NCBI RefSeq assembly: GCF_000427685.1
Contig: NZ_KE386573.1
Span: 2,092,938-2,156,937 of the forward strand
Origin: Haloplanus natans DSM 17983
GTDB taxonomy: Archaea; Halobacteriota; Halobacteria; Halobacteriales; Haloferacaceae
DNA length: 64,000 nt
Reading direction: 5' to 3'
The position numbers and the translations under genes are program-made. Shown here one piece after another: positions 1 to 9,029 of this stretch. Numbering within the stretch: the stretch's first letter is position 1; every line of letters begins with the position of its first letter. Under the pieces are notes generated by a model. It did no database searches, had not been told where the DNA came from, and was given only the letters and a program-made list of their open reading frames with translations.

Positions 1-299
1 AAGCCGTACTGGGCGTCGCTGGTCCGAAGGTAGTCTTCGAGCCACGCGTTGACATCCACTTCAGTGATCTCCGACCCGCCGTCGGCCTCGGATTCGTCGA
101 CCGCCGGTTCCGACTCGCGGGCGCGGCGCTCGTCGGCACGGGCCTCGGTCGCCCCGTCGCTGGTCGGCCCGCTCCCGGTCGAGACGACGTAGCGGCCGTC
201 GTCGAGTTCGTCCACGTTGTCGTGTCTGGTGAGGTCTAACTCCTCCTCGGTGAGCACCTTGCCGCGTTCCGAGACGGAATCGTCTGAATCCGATGGCAT
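1..299 (-). CDS. DUF7500-like haloarchaeal protein (3' end outside window)
   Basis: The gene starts at ATG 299 and runs off the left edge, so about 99 residues are seen. The N-terminal part reads GKVLTEEELDLTRHDN followed by DGRYVVST, which I recognise as the pattern of the haloarchaeal DUF7500 family. The middle is a low-complexity acidic linker, then a helical stretch around DVNAWLEDYLR. No function is known to me. It sits next to archaellin on the same strand, and both have an ACATAAAGAT (+ strand) promoter element upstream. Family call is by eye only. Confidence 0.6.
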   Translation of the reverse strand, partial: MPSDSDDSVSERGKVLTEEELDLTRHDNVDELDDGRYVVSTGSGPTSDGATEARADERRARESEPAVDESEADGGSEITEVDVNAWLEDYLRTSDAQYG

Positions 300-333
300 A
301 CACTGGGCAGTGTTACCACTTTCTGGAGTGAAA

Positions 334-343
334 ACATAAAGAT
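334..343 (-). promoter_or_regulatory. TATA-type promoter element of the DUF7500-like gene
   Basis: The + strand ACATAAAGAT reads ATCTTTATGT on the coding strand, about 35-44 nt before ATG 299. This is the usual distance for a haloarchaeal TATA box of a leaderless or near-leaderless transcript. The same ten bases occur upstream of archaellin at 1146-1155. Confidence 0.5.
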
Positions 344-374
344 TCGGTGCGGCCCGAAGGGGAGCAGGTCGGCC

Positions 375-1082
375 TTAGAGTGCGACGGATTCCTCGCCTG
401 CGAGCGACTGGGGCACCCGGATGCGGATGATGCTCGTCGCGCCGGATTCGGTGTTGACACGGAGCGTGACCGTGTCGCCGGGCTCCAGCGGTTCGTTGAC
501 GAACGCGCCGTTGGTCGCCATCTCGGTCATGTTGAGCGTGACCACCAGACGGTCCGTGCGGCTGTTCAGGATGAGGCCGCTGTTGCCGTCGGACGCGTTG
601 AGCGAGGTGTCGTCGTCCTGAAGCGCGCGGGTTCGGTCGTTTGGTCCGGCCGCACCGGTCCGATTGACCACCGATTCGTTGGTGAACGCGAACCGATCGG
701 TGCCCTCCGGACCGACCAGTTCGAACGTCGTCGCGCTCATGTTGATGTCGCTTGCCCCCGGTGCTTTCTGAACCACCAAGGACACTTCGTTGACCCGCAA
801 GGAGACGTTAGTATTGTTCCCGTCACTGTACGGAGTGGTCGACGACACGATCGTCTGGTTGAAGGAGTCGTACGCCGACACGTTCCCCGTCTTCGAAACC
901 GGTTCGAGCCGGTCGGTGACCTGCGCACTGCTCTGTTGACCCGTCTGTTCTGACTGCGTCTGGAGGAAGCCGGCGGTGTTGATGAGGACGCCAGCCGCGA
1001 TCGCCGCGACCAGGACCATCGCGATGAACACGATGAGCGTCCCAATACCGACCTGACCCCTGTCAGTTCGTTCTTCGAACAT
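375..1082 (-). CDS. archaellin (archaellum filament protein)
   Basis: Structural subunit of the archaellum. The 235-residue protein starts at ATG 1082 ([10 protein letters not shown]). An upstream in-frame start adds 30 residues with no archaellin character. The class III signal peptide is clear: charged DRG, then [20 protein letters not shown], the hydrophobic polymerisation helix. Prepilin-type peptidase cleavage is expected after the RG. The C-terminal beta domain contains several NxS/T sequons (for example NVS, NMS, NES), consistent with N-glycosylation known for haloarchaeal archaellins. CheW lies 3 kb away. Only one archaellin copy is seen here; other arl genes must be elsewhere. Confidence 0.93.
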   Translation of the reverse strand: MFEERTDRGQVGIGTLIVFIAMVLVAAIAAGVLINTAGFLQTQSEQTGQQSSAQVTDRLEPVSKTGNVSAYDSFNQTIVSSTTPYSDGNNTNVSLRVNEVSLVVQKAPGASDINMSATTFELVGPEGTDRFAFTNESVVNRTGAAGPNDRTRALQDDDTSLNASDGNSGLILNSRTDRLVVTLNMTEMATNGAFVNEPLEPGDTVTLRVNTESGATSIIRIRVPQSLAGEESVAL

Positions 1083-1145
1083 CGTTTGTTGTGTAACCCG
1101 GGGTCGTGGTGCCCACGGGCTCTGTTCTACCGTTCTCGAAATCAC

Positions 1146-1155
1146 ACATAAAGAT
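1146..1155 (-). promoter_or_regulatory. TATA-type promoter element of archaellin
   Basis: Coding-strand ATCTTTATGT lies about 64-73 nt before ATG 1082, which predicts a short 5' leader of about 40 nt. The motif is identical to that in front of the DUF7500-like gene. Confidence 0.5.
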
Positions 1156-1230
1156 ACGCTCCCGAATATCACTCGTGAAAACGAGGGTATGAGGCGGTTT
1201 TACAGCCGGAAATACCGAATCGATCGAGTA

Positions 1231-1512
1231 TCAGTCGTAGATGACGAGACTGTAGACGACGAAGATGAAGCCGAGCGACGAGAGGCCACTGTTGACCAGC
1301 AACAGGGAGCGAACGCCCTGGAAGTCGGTGACGAACGCGCTGATTGCAGTCGCGATGGCGGCGGCGGCGATGAGGCCGAAGCCGAGCGAGACGTGGATCA
1401 TCGCCCGTCGGGTTGTCTGGAGGTACGCTCTGATCGCCATGCCGACCATCGTCAATCCGGAGATGACTAGGATGGCCGTCGCGGCGAGATACAGGTATTC
1501 GACGAGGAGCAT
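1231..1512 (-). CDS. DUF7521-like small membrane protein
   Basis: A 93-residue protein with three hydrophobic helices (about residues 4-28, 38-63 and 68-92) and few soluble residues. The pattern matches haloarchaeal proteins classed as DUF7521, usually encoded beside a winged-helix regulator. Here such a regulator is divergent at 1660. The role is unknown. A TTTATAC-like TATA element for this gene lies around 1541-1549. Confidence 0.6.
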   Translation of the reverse strand: MLLVEYLYLAATAILVISGLTMVGMAIRAYLQTTRRAMIHVSLGFGLIAAAAIATAISAFVTDFQGVRSLLLVNSGLSSLGFIFVVYSLVIYD

Positions 1513-1659
1513 GTGGGTTCGTCAATGAGCTTGCCACACCGAAGTATAAATCTGGTCGTGATATTCTCATCGCTGATACCCCCCGTCGACGGAGCGGCCG
1601 TCTTGCGTGCGTCCGACAGTACGTTTTATTGTGTTCCCCCGTATCTAAACTGATAACGA

Positions 1660-1995
1660 ATGGACGGGATCGAGATGTTGCGGGTTCTGGGCAACGAGTA
1701 CAACCCGCAAATACTGAGTTTCGCTCACGAACCGCGTTCGGCCCAGGAACTCAGCGACGAACTCGACGTACCGATCGCGACCTGCTATCGCCGGATCGAG
1801 GAACTGCAGGAAGCGGACTTGCTCGAACACCACGACCGCGTGTTGTCCGACGAGCGACGCCGGGTCAACGTCTATCGCCGAAACATCGAGGAGGTCGTCG
1901 TGAACTTCAGCGAAGGGGACGTCTCGGTGGAGGTCGAGGAGCGCCGGCGGGTCAAAAACCAGATCGACGAGGTCTGGCGGACGCTGTCGGAGTAG
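1660..1995 (+). CDS. winged-helix DNA-binding regulator (ArsR/MarR-like)
   Basis: A 111-residue protein with a winged helix-turn-helix: PRSAQELSDELDVPIATCYRRIEEL, about residues 24-50, then a wing rich in basic residues (SDERRRVNVYRR). The C-terminal third is a charged helix, likely for dimerisation. It is divergent from the DUF7521-like gene and probably controls it or itself, though no operator is obvious. A TTTTATTG promoter lies about 31 nt before the start. It ends 4 bp from the convergent KaiC-like gene. Confidence 0.75.
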   Translation: MDGIEMLRVLGNEYNPQILSFAHEPRSAQELSDELDVPIATCYRRIEELQEADLLEHHDRVLSDERRRVNVYRRNIEEVVVNFSEGDVSVEVEERRRVKNQIDEVWRTLSE

Positions 1996-1999
1996 GCAC

Positions 2000-2734
2000 C
2001 TACTCGCCCGGGAACGGACCGTCACGCTGCCCCATCATCGAGAATCCAGCGGCGCGTTCGTGGACGGTGATGCCGCCCTCGCTGATGTCCATGGGGAAGA
2101 TATCCGTCTCGATATCCTGTTTGCGCATCTTGGCCACCCAAATATACCGGTTGACGCCCGACTCGGTCGGCGTCTGAATCAGGTAGATGTTCCCGTCGGT
2201 GAGGAAGTTCTCCAGACCGATGTCCTGTTCCGGGAAGACCGCGGACTGCTCGGCGATGAGCAGCGACGTCAGCCCGTTCGCCTTCAGGATGTCCGAGAAT
2301 TTGAGGAGGTAGGTCCGCTTCTCCGTTTCGTCCGCAAAGAACAGTTCGAACATGGTCAGGGAGTCGAGGACGAGTCGTTCGTACGCCATCTCCTCGAACT
2401 CGTCGAGCAACAGTTCGAGCGTGTCGTTGAAGTCGTTGTGCCGGAGCAGTTCCTGTTTGTCGTAAATGAGGATTTCGTCTTCCTCGACCAGTTCGCGCCA
2501 GTCGTCGAATCCGATGGATTCGGCGGCCTGCGCGATGTCCTCCCGGTTCTCCTCGAAGGAGAGATAGATCCCCTTCTCGTCGAACTCCCGAACGCCGTTG
2601 TAGATGTACTGGAGGCCGAGGATACTCTTCCCGGTTCCCGGATTGCCGCTGATCAGGACGGTCGCATTGTCGACGATACCCCCACCGAGGATCGAATCGA
2701 GACCCTCGATTCCGGTCCGCGTCAGCTCGGTCAT
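2000..2734 (-). CDS. KaiC/RadA-family single-domain ATPase
   Basis: A 244-residue RecA-fold ATPase of the KaiC-like signalling class. The Walker A GNPGTGKS is at about residues 30-37, preceded by the family signature TGIEGLDSILGGGI. The Walker B strand RLVLDSLTMFE is at about residues 118-128. The C-terminal part keeps the KaiC-type strand VAKMRKQD. Such proteins act as ATP-dependent switches in archaeal signalling; the partner is unknown. It is divergent from a second, distant KaiC-like gene at 2885, and CheW and archaellin are nearby, so a link to taxis is possible but inferred. Confidence 0.85.
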   Translation of the reverse strand: MTELTRTGIEGLDSILGGGIVDNATVLISGNPGTGKSILGLQYIYNGVREFDEKGIYLSFEENREDIAQAAESIGFDDWRELVEEDEILIYDKQELLRHNDFNDTLELLLDEFEEMAYERLVLDSLTMFELFFADETEKRTYLLKFSDILKANGLTSLLIAEQSAVFPEQDIGLENFLTDGNIYLIQTPTESGVNRYIWVAKMRKQDIETDIFPMDISEGGITVHERAAGFSMMGQRDGPFPGE

Positions 2735-2884
2735 TACGACACACAGTTACGTGGACTGACTGAAATAAATTCGCAACGCGGAGACGGAGCGCTCACACCA
2801 GTAGAACGGACGCTACTGGCTCCGATTTTCACACGTGAGAACACGGGCGCAACCTATTTGCTTCGGACCGGCGATGTCCGCTCA

Positions 2885-3589
2885 ATGAGGCTTTCCACCG
2901 GCGTGGACGGTTTCGACGAACTCGTCGACGGGGGACTCCTCCGGAATCGGTTGTACATTCTCAGCGGGCCACCGGGAAGTGGGAAGACGACGTTCTCCTC
3001 GCATTTCGTCACGGAAGGGGCCCGGATGGGGGAGAAATGTCTCTTTCTGAGCATGCACGAAACGGAGGCGGAACTGACCCACGACATGAGCGCCTACGAC
3101 TTCGGGTTCGAAAAGGCGGCACAGTCGGGGAACTTTCAGTTCCGGAACGTCTTCGATTCGAACGCGAAACGGCTGTTGAAAGGTTCCGGCGGCAACGACT
3201 TCTCCTCCGGCGTCCAGAACATGACCAACCGGCTAGTCGGGTTCATCAACTCCCGCGAAATCGACCGTCTGGTCATCGACTCGACGATGATACTGCAGTA
3301 TTTCTACCCCGACAACCACGAGGCGTTCGTCCAGTTTCTCACCTCGCTCAAGCGCGTCGACGCGACGACCCTCCTGATCTCGGAGATGACCGACCCGACG
3401 TCTTACGCCGACGAACATTACCTCGCCCACGGCGTCGTCTTCATGCACAACTACATGGAGGGGGACGGAATGTGCCGCGGCGTCCAGATCATCAAGATGC
3501 GCGGGACGGACATCGACGGCGACATCCACCCCATCGAGTTCGACGACGACGGCCTGCACGTCAGGGCCACACGGAAACTCGAGGCCTGA
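2885..3589 (+). CDS. KaiC-family ATPase, second paralogue
   Basis: The 234-residue product starts at ATG 2885 (MRLSTGVDGFDELVDGG). The reading frame is open further upstream, but that part lacks family similarity and overlaps the divergent promoter. Walker A is GPPGSGKTT and Walker B is RLVIDSTMILQYF. It ends with the KaiC-like basic strand IIKMRGTDIDGDIHPIEF. It is only distantly related to the divergent copy at 2000-2734. The next gene starts 2 nt after its stop, indicating one operon. Confidence 0.83.
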   Translation: MRLSTGVDGFDELVDGGLLRNRLYILSGPPGSGKTTFSSHFVTEGARMGEKCLFLSMHETEAELTHDMSAYDFGFEKAAQSGNFQFRNVFDSNAKRLLKGSGGNDFSSGVQNMTNRLVGFINSREIDRLVIDSTMILQYFYPDNHEAFVQFLTSLKRVDATTLLISEMTDPTSYADEHYLAHGVVFMHNYMEGDGMCRGVQIIKMRGTDIDGDIHPIEFDDDGLHVRATRKLEA

Positions 3590-3590
3590 G

Positions 3591-3992
3591 ATGTACGACG
3601 CCGAGTTCGACACCGACTGGGACGACTTGGACAAGGAAGGAGCGCTCGAACGGGCGTTCGCTCTGGGCGTCGCTCGGAGTCTCGGGAATCCGAACTGCGA
3701 GGAGTACGAACGGGTCCTCGACGCCACCGAGACGACCTACGAACGGAGCCTGATCGAACTCTCCTACGAGGAGGGACGGCGGAAAGCGTCGGGACGGCAC
3801 GGGGAGAAGTCGATGGCGGTGTGGGAGGACCTCGTCGTCGAGGCGGACGGCGACGCCGGCGGATCGACGCCCGGCCCGCGGCGTCGGTCGCGGGACGGAC
3901 CACCGAGCATGACCGACCGTCCGGAACCGACGGTCGTTCCCGAAGACGGGCTAGATCGGATTCGACTCCCCGAGTTCCTCCGGCGCCGGTAG
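3591..3992 (+). CDS. hypothetical protein in operon with KaiC-like ATPase
   Basis: A 133-residue protein not recognised as a named family. Residues 1-70 are predicted helical and acidic (MYDAEFDTDWDDLDKEGALE), with a conserved-looking core around GVARSLGNPN and YERSLIELSYEEGRRKA. The C-terminal half is a disordered, Arg/Pro-rich linker. It begins 2 nt after the KaiC-like gene stop, so it is probably co-translated and may be a partner of that ATPase. That is inference from spacing only. Confidence 0.6.
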   Translation: MYDAEFDTDWDDLDKEGALERAFALGVARSLGNPNCEEYERVLDATETTYERSLIELSYEEGRRKASGRHGEKSMAVWEDLVVEADGDAGGSTPGPRRRSRDGPPSMTDRPEPTVVPEDGLDRIRLPEFLRRR

Positions 3993-3998
3993 GCCGTA

Positions 3999-4625
3999 TT
4001 ACGCCGCGTCGGCGCCGTCGGTGCGCATCAGTTCGCCCGGCTCCGTCCAGATGACGAACTCGCCGTCGTCGCGGTTGACCACGCCGTTGATCCACGGTTC
4101 GTCGACCGGGGATTCCTTGACCGTCGAAAGCGAGACGGTCGACACCCGCCGGACGCCGTCGACGGCCCACCCGACGCTCCACTCGTCGTCCATCCGCGTC
4201 GAGTCGAAGACGACGATCAGGTCGCCGTCGTCCTCCGACTCGGCCGCCAGCGTCTCCATCGGGTCGATGACGGTCGTGATGTCGCCACGGAGGTCGATGA
4301 CGCCCTCGACGAAGTCGGGCGCGTTCGGAATCCGCGTGACCGTCCCGCGTTCGACGATCTGTTCGATAAAAGTGATGTCCAGACAGTAGCGCTCGTCGCC
4401 AAGGACGAACTCGAGGACCGAAATCGTCTCGTCGTCGGTCGAGTCCTCGTCGTCCGTCACGTCCCCGTCAGCCTCGGGCGACACGTCGTCCGCGTCGACG
4501 ACGGCCGCGACGGACGACGCCGCGTCGGACGTGTCGATGTCCGCGAGGGCCGCGGCCATCTCTTCGTCGAGTTCCGCCGCGGCGTCGTCGGCGTCCGGGT
4601 CGGGCTGTGTGGTCGGCTCCGTCAT
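3999..4625 (-). CDS. cheW: chemotaxis adaptor CheW
   Basis: CheW couples transducers to the CheA kinase. The 208-residue protein has an unusually long acidic N-terminal extension (residues 1 to about 67, Ala/Asp-rich). The CheW domain then begins at SVLEFVLGDERYCLDITFIEQIVE and includes the hallmark PNAPDFVEGVIDLRGDIT. The extension roughly doubles the distance to the domain compared with bacterial CheW and may be a halophilic linker. It is convergent with the KaiC operon, 6 bp apart. No other che gene is in the window. Confidence 0.9.
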   Translation of the reverse strand: MTEPTTQPDPDADDAAAELDEEMAAALADIDTSDAASSVAAVVDADDVSPEADGDVTDDEDSTDDETISVLEFVLGDERYCLDITFIEQIVERGTVTRIPNAPDFVEGVIDLRGDITTVIDPMETLAAESEDDGDLIVVFDSTRMDDEWSVGWAVDGVRRVSTVSLSTVKESPVDEPWINGVVNRDDGEFVIWTEPGELMRTDGADAA

Positions 4626-4759
4626 TGCGGCGGCGTTCGTACCACCTCATAATAAACCCGGCCACCGGGTTCTCAACCGTGATACTCGGTCGTGCGGGTC
4701 GTTGTACGTCAGCACCGGTGGGTCGCCGGGACGGGCCGACGAACCACCCGGGATCCGTA

Positions 4760-7294
4760 TCAGTCGAGCGGCGACGGGTCGGCGTCCGCTCCCCCGAGTG
4801 CGAGCGCACTCCCGGCGCCCGCGGCGACGTATCGGTCCCAAAGGACGAGCGTCGTCGGGAGAACGAGGATCGAGGCGAGATAGGAGTAGAGCACGCTCAG
4901 AGCGATCAGCAGGCCGAACTGTCCGAGAATGGGGGAGATAGCGAGCCAGAGCACGCCGAGGCCGGAGACGGTCGTCAGCATGCTGCCGGTGAGGGCACCG
5001 CCCGTCCCGCGCACCGTCGCGAGCAACGCCACGTCGGCGTCCGTCGCGCTATCGTACTCCTCGACGAACCGATGGAGGAGATGCGCCGAGTAGTCGATGC
5101 CGAGGCCGATGGCGATGGAGAGACTCGTCCCCGTCAGGACGTTGAACGGGATGTCGAGAAAGCGCATCGTCGACGCCAGCGCCGCGACGGTGAGGGCGAT
5201 TGGCAGGACGTTGACGAGGCCGAGCGACGGGCGCCCCTCCAGGAGGCCGTAGACGACGACCAGAAAGCCCGCGGCGGCGACGAGGGCGATGACGAGGCTC
5301 CGGAACGCGGACGCGCCGATCACGTCGGAGACGGCTTTCAGGACGATGACGCCGCCGGTCGCCGTCGCCTCGAACCGCATCCGGTCGGCCACGGCGCGGG
5401 TGTCGTCGGTGACGGCTTCCTGTGACGCGTCCGCCTCGACGGCGTACTCGATCCGGGCGCTGGAGTAGTCGTCCGTGATGTAGCCGAGCGCCCGGTCACG
5501 GGCCGGCGAGTCGAGGAGAGCGGCGTAGACGGTCCGGAGGTTGTCGTCCGGAATCCCGTTGTCGTTGCGATCGTTGCGGGCGACCAGCGTCGCGAACTCC
5601 GGGTCCTGAGCCGCGTAGGCGCGGATGACGGTGACGATGCTCGTCTCGCGGGCGTGCCCGCCGTCCGCGACGAAACTCGGTGGGGGGTCCTCGCCGGCCC
5701 GCCACATGGATTCGAGGGCGTCGTCGCGGTGGAGCGGTCCCTCGACGTACACCTGGGTGGTGTCCTCCTCGCCCGTCTGGAAGTTGCGTTCGAGGAAGTT
5801 CGTCGTCTCGGTGACCGTGTAGTCGCCGGGCCGGAAGGGTTCGGGGACGTAGTCGAGATACGCCGGCGGCTCCTCTGGCGGGAGGAAGTCGTCCTGTGTG
5901 AACCGGCTGTCGACGCCGGCGCCGTACTGGCCGAGGACGGCCGTCGAGACGAGGACGACGACGAGGAAGGCACGCGGGGCGGCGCGGGCGACGTAGACGC
6001 CGACCGGGAGCACCCGGCCGAGCAGCGACTCCTCGGAGCCGAGCGCCGCCGTCCCGAATTCGGGGACGCCGAGGCGCTCGCGCCAGCGGTCGGCGAGCAC
6101 CTTCGCCGCCGGGAGGAAGATACCGAAGACGAGGGCGGTGAAGACGATGCCCACCGCGGCGACGATGCCGAGTTCGCGGATCGAACTCAGCCCGCTGCTG
6201 AGGTTGGCCGCGAAGCCAAGCACCGTCGTCCCGGTGACGATGAAGAACGCGATCAGTAGCTGGTCGGTGGCGACGCGCATCGCTGCCCGGACGTCCACGT
6301 CACCGACGTGTTCCTCGCGGTATCGGTTGATGGCGTGGATACCGAAGTCGATGCCCACCGCGAGCAAGAGCGGGGGGATGGCGACGAGCAGTTGGGAGAA
6401 GGCGATGCCAGCGAGACCCATGAAGCCGAACGTCCAGAGCATCGTCATCGCGAGGGCGACGAGGCCGAGCAACAGGTCGAGCGGGTCGCGATACGCGACG
6501 ATCAGGAAAAGCAGGATGAGCACGACAGCCGCGGGAATCACGAGGCCGAGCGAGTCGTTGATGACGTTGCCCAACTCCTCGCTCGTGATGCCGCTCCCGA
6601 AGACGGTGATGTCGCCGCCGACGGCGTCGACGGTGTACGCGGCCTGAAGCTGGATGGCGGTGAGCGGGTTGGAGTCGCTCGTTCCCGGGCCGTCGCTCCC
6701 GCCTCCGGGGAGGCGGTGGGTGACCGTGCCGATGGTGGCCGACGCCGACGCCGATCGGGCGTTGAAATCCTCGCTGAGCAGGGCGCGAAGCCCCGGATTC
6801 CGCTCGACGGTCGTCCGCACGGCGCGGTCGATTTCGGCCGGCGTCGCCCGCTCGACGGCGCGAATCTCGTCATCGATGGAGTCGGCGGAAGGGTCGAGGG
6901 TCCGGGCGACCGAGCGCGCAACACTCGACGTGCTCGACACCTGAAGGTCGGGGTCGTCGGCGAGACGTTGTTGGGCCTCCAGCATCCGCAACAGTTCGGG
7001 TTTCGAGAGGACGTTCGTCCCCTCGTGGATCAACTGCGTCGTGCCGGCGTCGTCGCCGAACGTGATCCGCTCGAAGTTGTCGTTGATCTCCGTCAGTGCC
7101 TGCTCGGCGGGCACGTCCTCGGTGAACTGGTCGGTGCCGGAGTCGGTGCCGCCGCCGCCGAGGCCGGCGACGAAGAGGCCGGAGACGACGAGAAAGACGA
7201 GGATCACCCGACCGGGCCGGTCGACGATCCACGAATCGAGGGCGTCGACGATCCGCCGGGGGTCGACGGCGGGCACGCGTCGGTCAGTCGCCAC
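4760..7294 (-). CDS. RND superfamily exporter (MMPL / HAE3 type)
   Basis: An 844-residue membrane protein with the two-fold RND layout. One TM helix (about residues 28-48) is followed by a large extracellular loop, then five helices including GIDFGIHAINRYREE. The second half repeats this, with GIDYSAHLLHRFVEEY. Archaeal members of this group are thought to export hydrophobic compounds or envelope lipids; the substrate is unknown. Its start overlaps the end of the upstream S-layer-like gene by 11 nt, so the two are translationally coupled. The divergent TetR at 9030 likely controls the pair. Confidence 0.88.
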   Translation of the reverse strand: MATDRRVPAVDPRRIVDALDSWIVDRPGRVILVFLVVSGLFVAGLGGGGTDSGTDQFTEDVPAEQALTEINDNFERITFGDDAGTTQLIHEGTNVLSKPELLRMLEAQQRLADDPDLQVSSTSSVARSVARTLDPSADSIDDEIRAVERATPAEIDRAVRTTVERNPGLRALLSEDFNARSASASATIGTVTHRLPGGGSDGPGTSDSNPLTAIQLQAAYTVDAVGGDITVFGSGITSEELGNVINDSLGLVIPAAVVLILLFLIVAYRDPLDLLLGLVALAMTMLWTFGFMGLAGIAFSQLLVAIPPLLLAVGIDFGIHAINRYREEHVGDVDVRAAMRVATDQLLIAFFIVTGTTVLGFAANLSSGLSSIRELGIVAAVGIVFTALVFGIFLPAAKVLADRWRERLGVPEFGTAALGSEESLLGRVLPVGVYVARAAPRAFLVVVLVSTAVLGQYGAGVDSRFTQDDFLPPEEPPAYLDYVPEPFRPGDYTVTETTNFLERNFQTGEEDTTQVYVEGPLHRDDALESMWRAGEDPPPSFVADGGHARETSIVTVIRAYAAQDPEFATLVARNDRNDNGIPDDNLRTVYAALLDSPARDRALGYITDDYSSARIEYAVEADASQEAVTDDTRAVADRMRFEATATGGVIVLKAVSDVIGASAFRSLVIALVAAAGFLVVVYGLLEGRPSLGLVNVLPIALTVAALASTMRFLDIPFNVLTGTSLSIAIGLGIDYSAHLLHRFVEEYDSATDADVALLATVRGTGGALTGSMLTTVSGLGVLWLAISPILGQFGLLIALSVLYSYLASILVLPTTLVLWDRYVAAGAGSALALGGADADPSPLD

Positions 7295-8921
7295 CGGTCG
7301 ACCCGTTCCGACGGTACCGGACGAGCAAGCCGAGTCCCGTTACCGCGAGCGCGCCGACGGTGATCGGCAGGAAGGGGAGCCCACCGCCCTCCTGCCGTTC
7401 GACCGAGACCGGCACGCGGTACGTCTCCGACACTTCCGTGTCGCCATCGGGGAGTTCGTACTGGAAGTCGATGGAGACAGGGTACTCTTTCTCCAGCGCC
7501 GATCCGCTCGCGCTCAGGCCGATGACGAACGTCGCGGACTCGCCGGGGTCGAGCGTCGAGACCAGCCCTTCGTCGTCGTCGCTGCTGAGCGGGGACTGGA
7601 CGAACGCCTTGGCCTCCACGTCCCGGAGGGGGTCGTCACCCTCGTTGGTCACGCGGAGTTCGAGCGTCGTCGTCCCGCCGGCGACGACGGTGCGGTTGAT
7701 CGCCTCGACGCTGAACCGGTCGCGCTGGGGTTCGATCGTCACCCGCTCGTTGAGCGGGTCGCTCCGGCGCACGTCGCCGCGCTCGTTACGGTAGCGGACG
7801 GAGACGTTGAACTGCTGGGTGGTGGCGCTCGCGGCGTCGCTGATCGCCACGTCGAAGTCGTACTCGCCCGACTCCCCGGGTTCGAGCGTTTCGAGGGCGT
7901 ACTCGTTCGACTCGACGTTGACGTTCGGGTTCGATGACTCGAAGACGACCACCGGTTGGCGGGCGGTGTCGGGACCACGGTTGACGACGGTGCCGGCGAA
8001 GTGGCCCTCCTCACCGACCCGGAGGGTCGACTCGGTGTCGCGGAGCTCGAAGGTCTGTTCCGGAGCGGGTCGGACGCCCACCGCGAGCGGTTCGGAGGTG
8101 CGCGCGATGCCGTCGGTGTCCTCGTACTCGACGGTCGCCGAGAGGCTGTAGTTGCGCAGGGTCGCGCCGTCGTCGAACTCGACGGTGTACTCGACCGTTG
8201 CGTTCGTGCCCGGCTTCCACTCCCCGACGTAGCCGGTCGAACTCGTCGAGCCGCTGCCGAAGGTGAGTTCGTCCGTCGCCGAGGAGAGGACGACGCTCGC
8301 GTCGCGGGCGGTCCGCGTGCCGTCGTTTTCGAGCGTCACGGTGACGCTTCCGGTGTCGCCGATCTGGGCCGTCGTGGACGTATCGACCACGTCGAACTGC
8401 GCCTGATCGGGGACCCGGAGGGTGACGTACTGCGTCTCCTCGCGCGTGAGGTCGTTGTACTCGGGCGAGCCGACGGCGTCGTACTCGACGCTGACGGTGT
8501 AGCTGTACGAGACGGTGATCGGAACCCGGTAGCGGCCGGGGTCGACGTTCTCCGGGACGGTGATCGAGATGGGGTCGATAGCCGTCGTCCCGCGCGGTAC
8601 CTCGCCGACGGCGACGCGGCCGGTGTTGATCTCGAAGGGCGTATCACCCGCCTCGACGTCGACGGAGACGCCGCGGGCGGTGGTGACGCGTTGCTCGTAC
8701 TGTGACGGTCCACCGCGGCGCAACTGGCCGTCGTTCGAGACGACGAGGTCGAGATCGGTCCGGGTGCCGGGCTCGACTTCGGTCGTCGAGGTGTACACCT
8801 CGATGTCCGGCCGGCCGATGACGGTGCCCGACGAGGACTGACCGGCGGCAATGCCGGTCGCCGCGACGGTAGCGAGGACGACGAGTGCAACGAGGAGGAG
8901 CGATCGGTGTGTAGAGTGCAT
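7284..8921 (-). CDS. COG1361/S-layer-domain exported protein, partner of the RND exporter
   Basis: The start is ATG 8921 (MHSTHRSLLLVALVVL), giving 545 residues and a clean signal peptide ending near AAGQSSSG. The longer frame from 9041 runs through the promoter and is rejected. The exported part is a series of Ig/NEW3-like beta domains (repeated patterns such as GDTGSVTVTLENDGTRTARD and VGEEGHFAGTVVNRGPDTAR). A C-terminal TM helix (LPITVGALAVTGLGLLVRY) is followed by a basic tail. This TetR-COG1361-RND grouping is common in haloarchaea. The protein may act as the extracellular adaptor of the exporter. Confidence 0.87.
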   Translation of the reverse strand: MHSTHRSLLLVALVVLATVAATGIAAGQSSSGTVIGRPDIEVYTSTTEVEPGTRTDLDLVVSNDGQLRRGGPSQYEQRVTTARGVSVDVEAGDTPFEINTGRVAVGEVPRGTTAIDPISITVPENVDPGRYRVPITVSYSYTVSVEYDAVGSPEYNDLTREETQYVTLRVPDQAQFDVVDTSTTAQIGDTGSVTVTLENDGTRTARDASVVLSSATDELTFGSGSTSSTGYVGEWKPGTNATVEYTVEFDDGATLRNYSLSATVEYEDTDGIARTSEPLAVGVRPAPEQTFELRDTESTLRVGEEGHFAGTVVNRGPDTARQPVVVFESSNPNVNVESNEYALETLEPGESGEYDFDVAISDAASATTQQFNVSVRYRNERGDVRRSDPLNERVTIEPQRDRFSVEAINRTVVAGGTTTLELRVTNEGDDPLRDVEAKAFVQSPLSSDDDEGLVSTLDPGESATFVIGLSASGSALEKEYPVSIDFQYELPDGDTEVSETYRVPVSVERQEGGGLPFLPITVGALAVTGLGLLVRYRRNGSTGGD

Positions 8922-9029
8922 GGATGCGTGCTGTGCGCGCCGGAATCGCTCGCGGAGGGCGCGAGGAGCGACGGGGGCGTCCGACCCGGGCGGGTACGAG
9001 AATGATGGGTAGAACGAAGTAAATAAGTT

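Noticed and set aside
2060-2884. Long plus-strand frame in front of the second KaiC-like gene
   Set aside because: It reads antisense through the first KaiC-like gene and has no similarity before MRLSTGVDGFDEL. The true start is ATG 2885.
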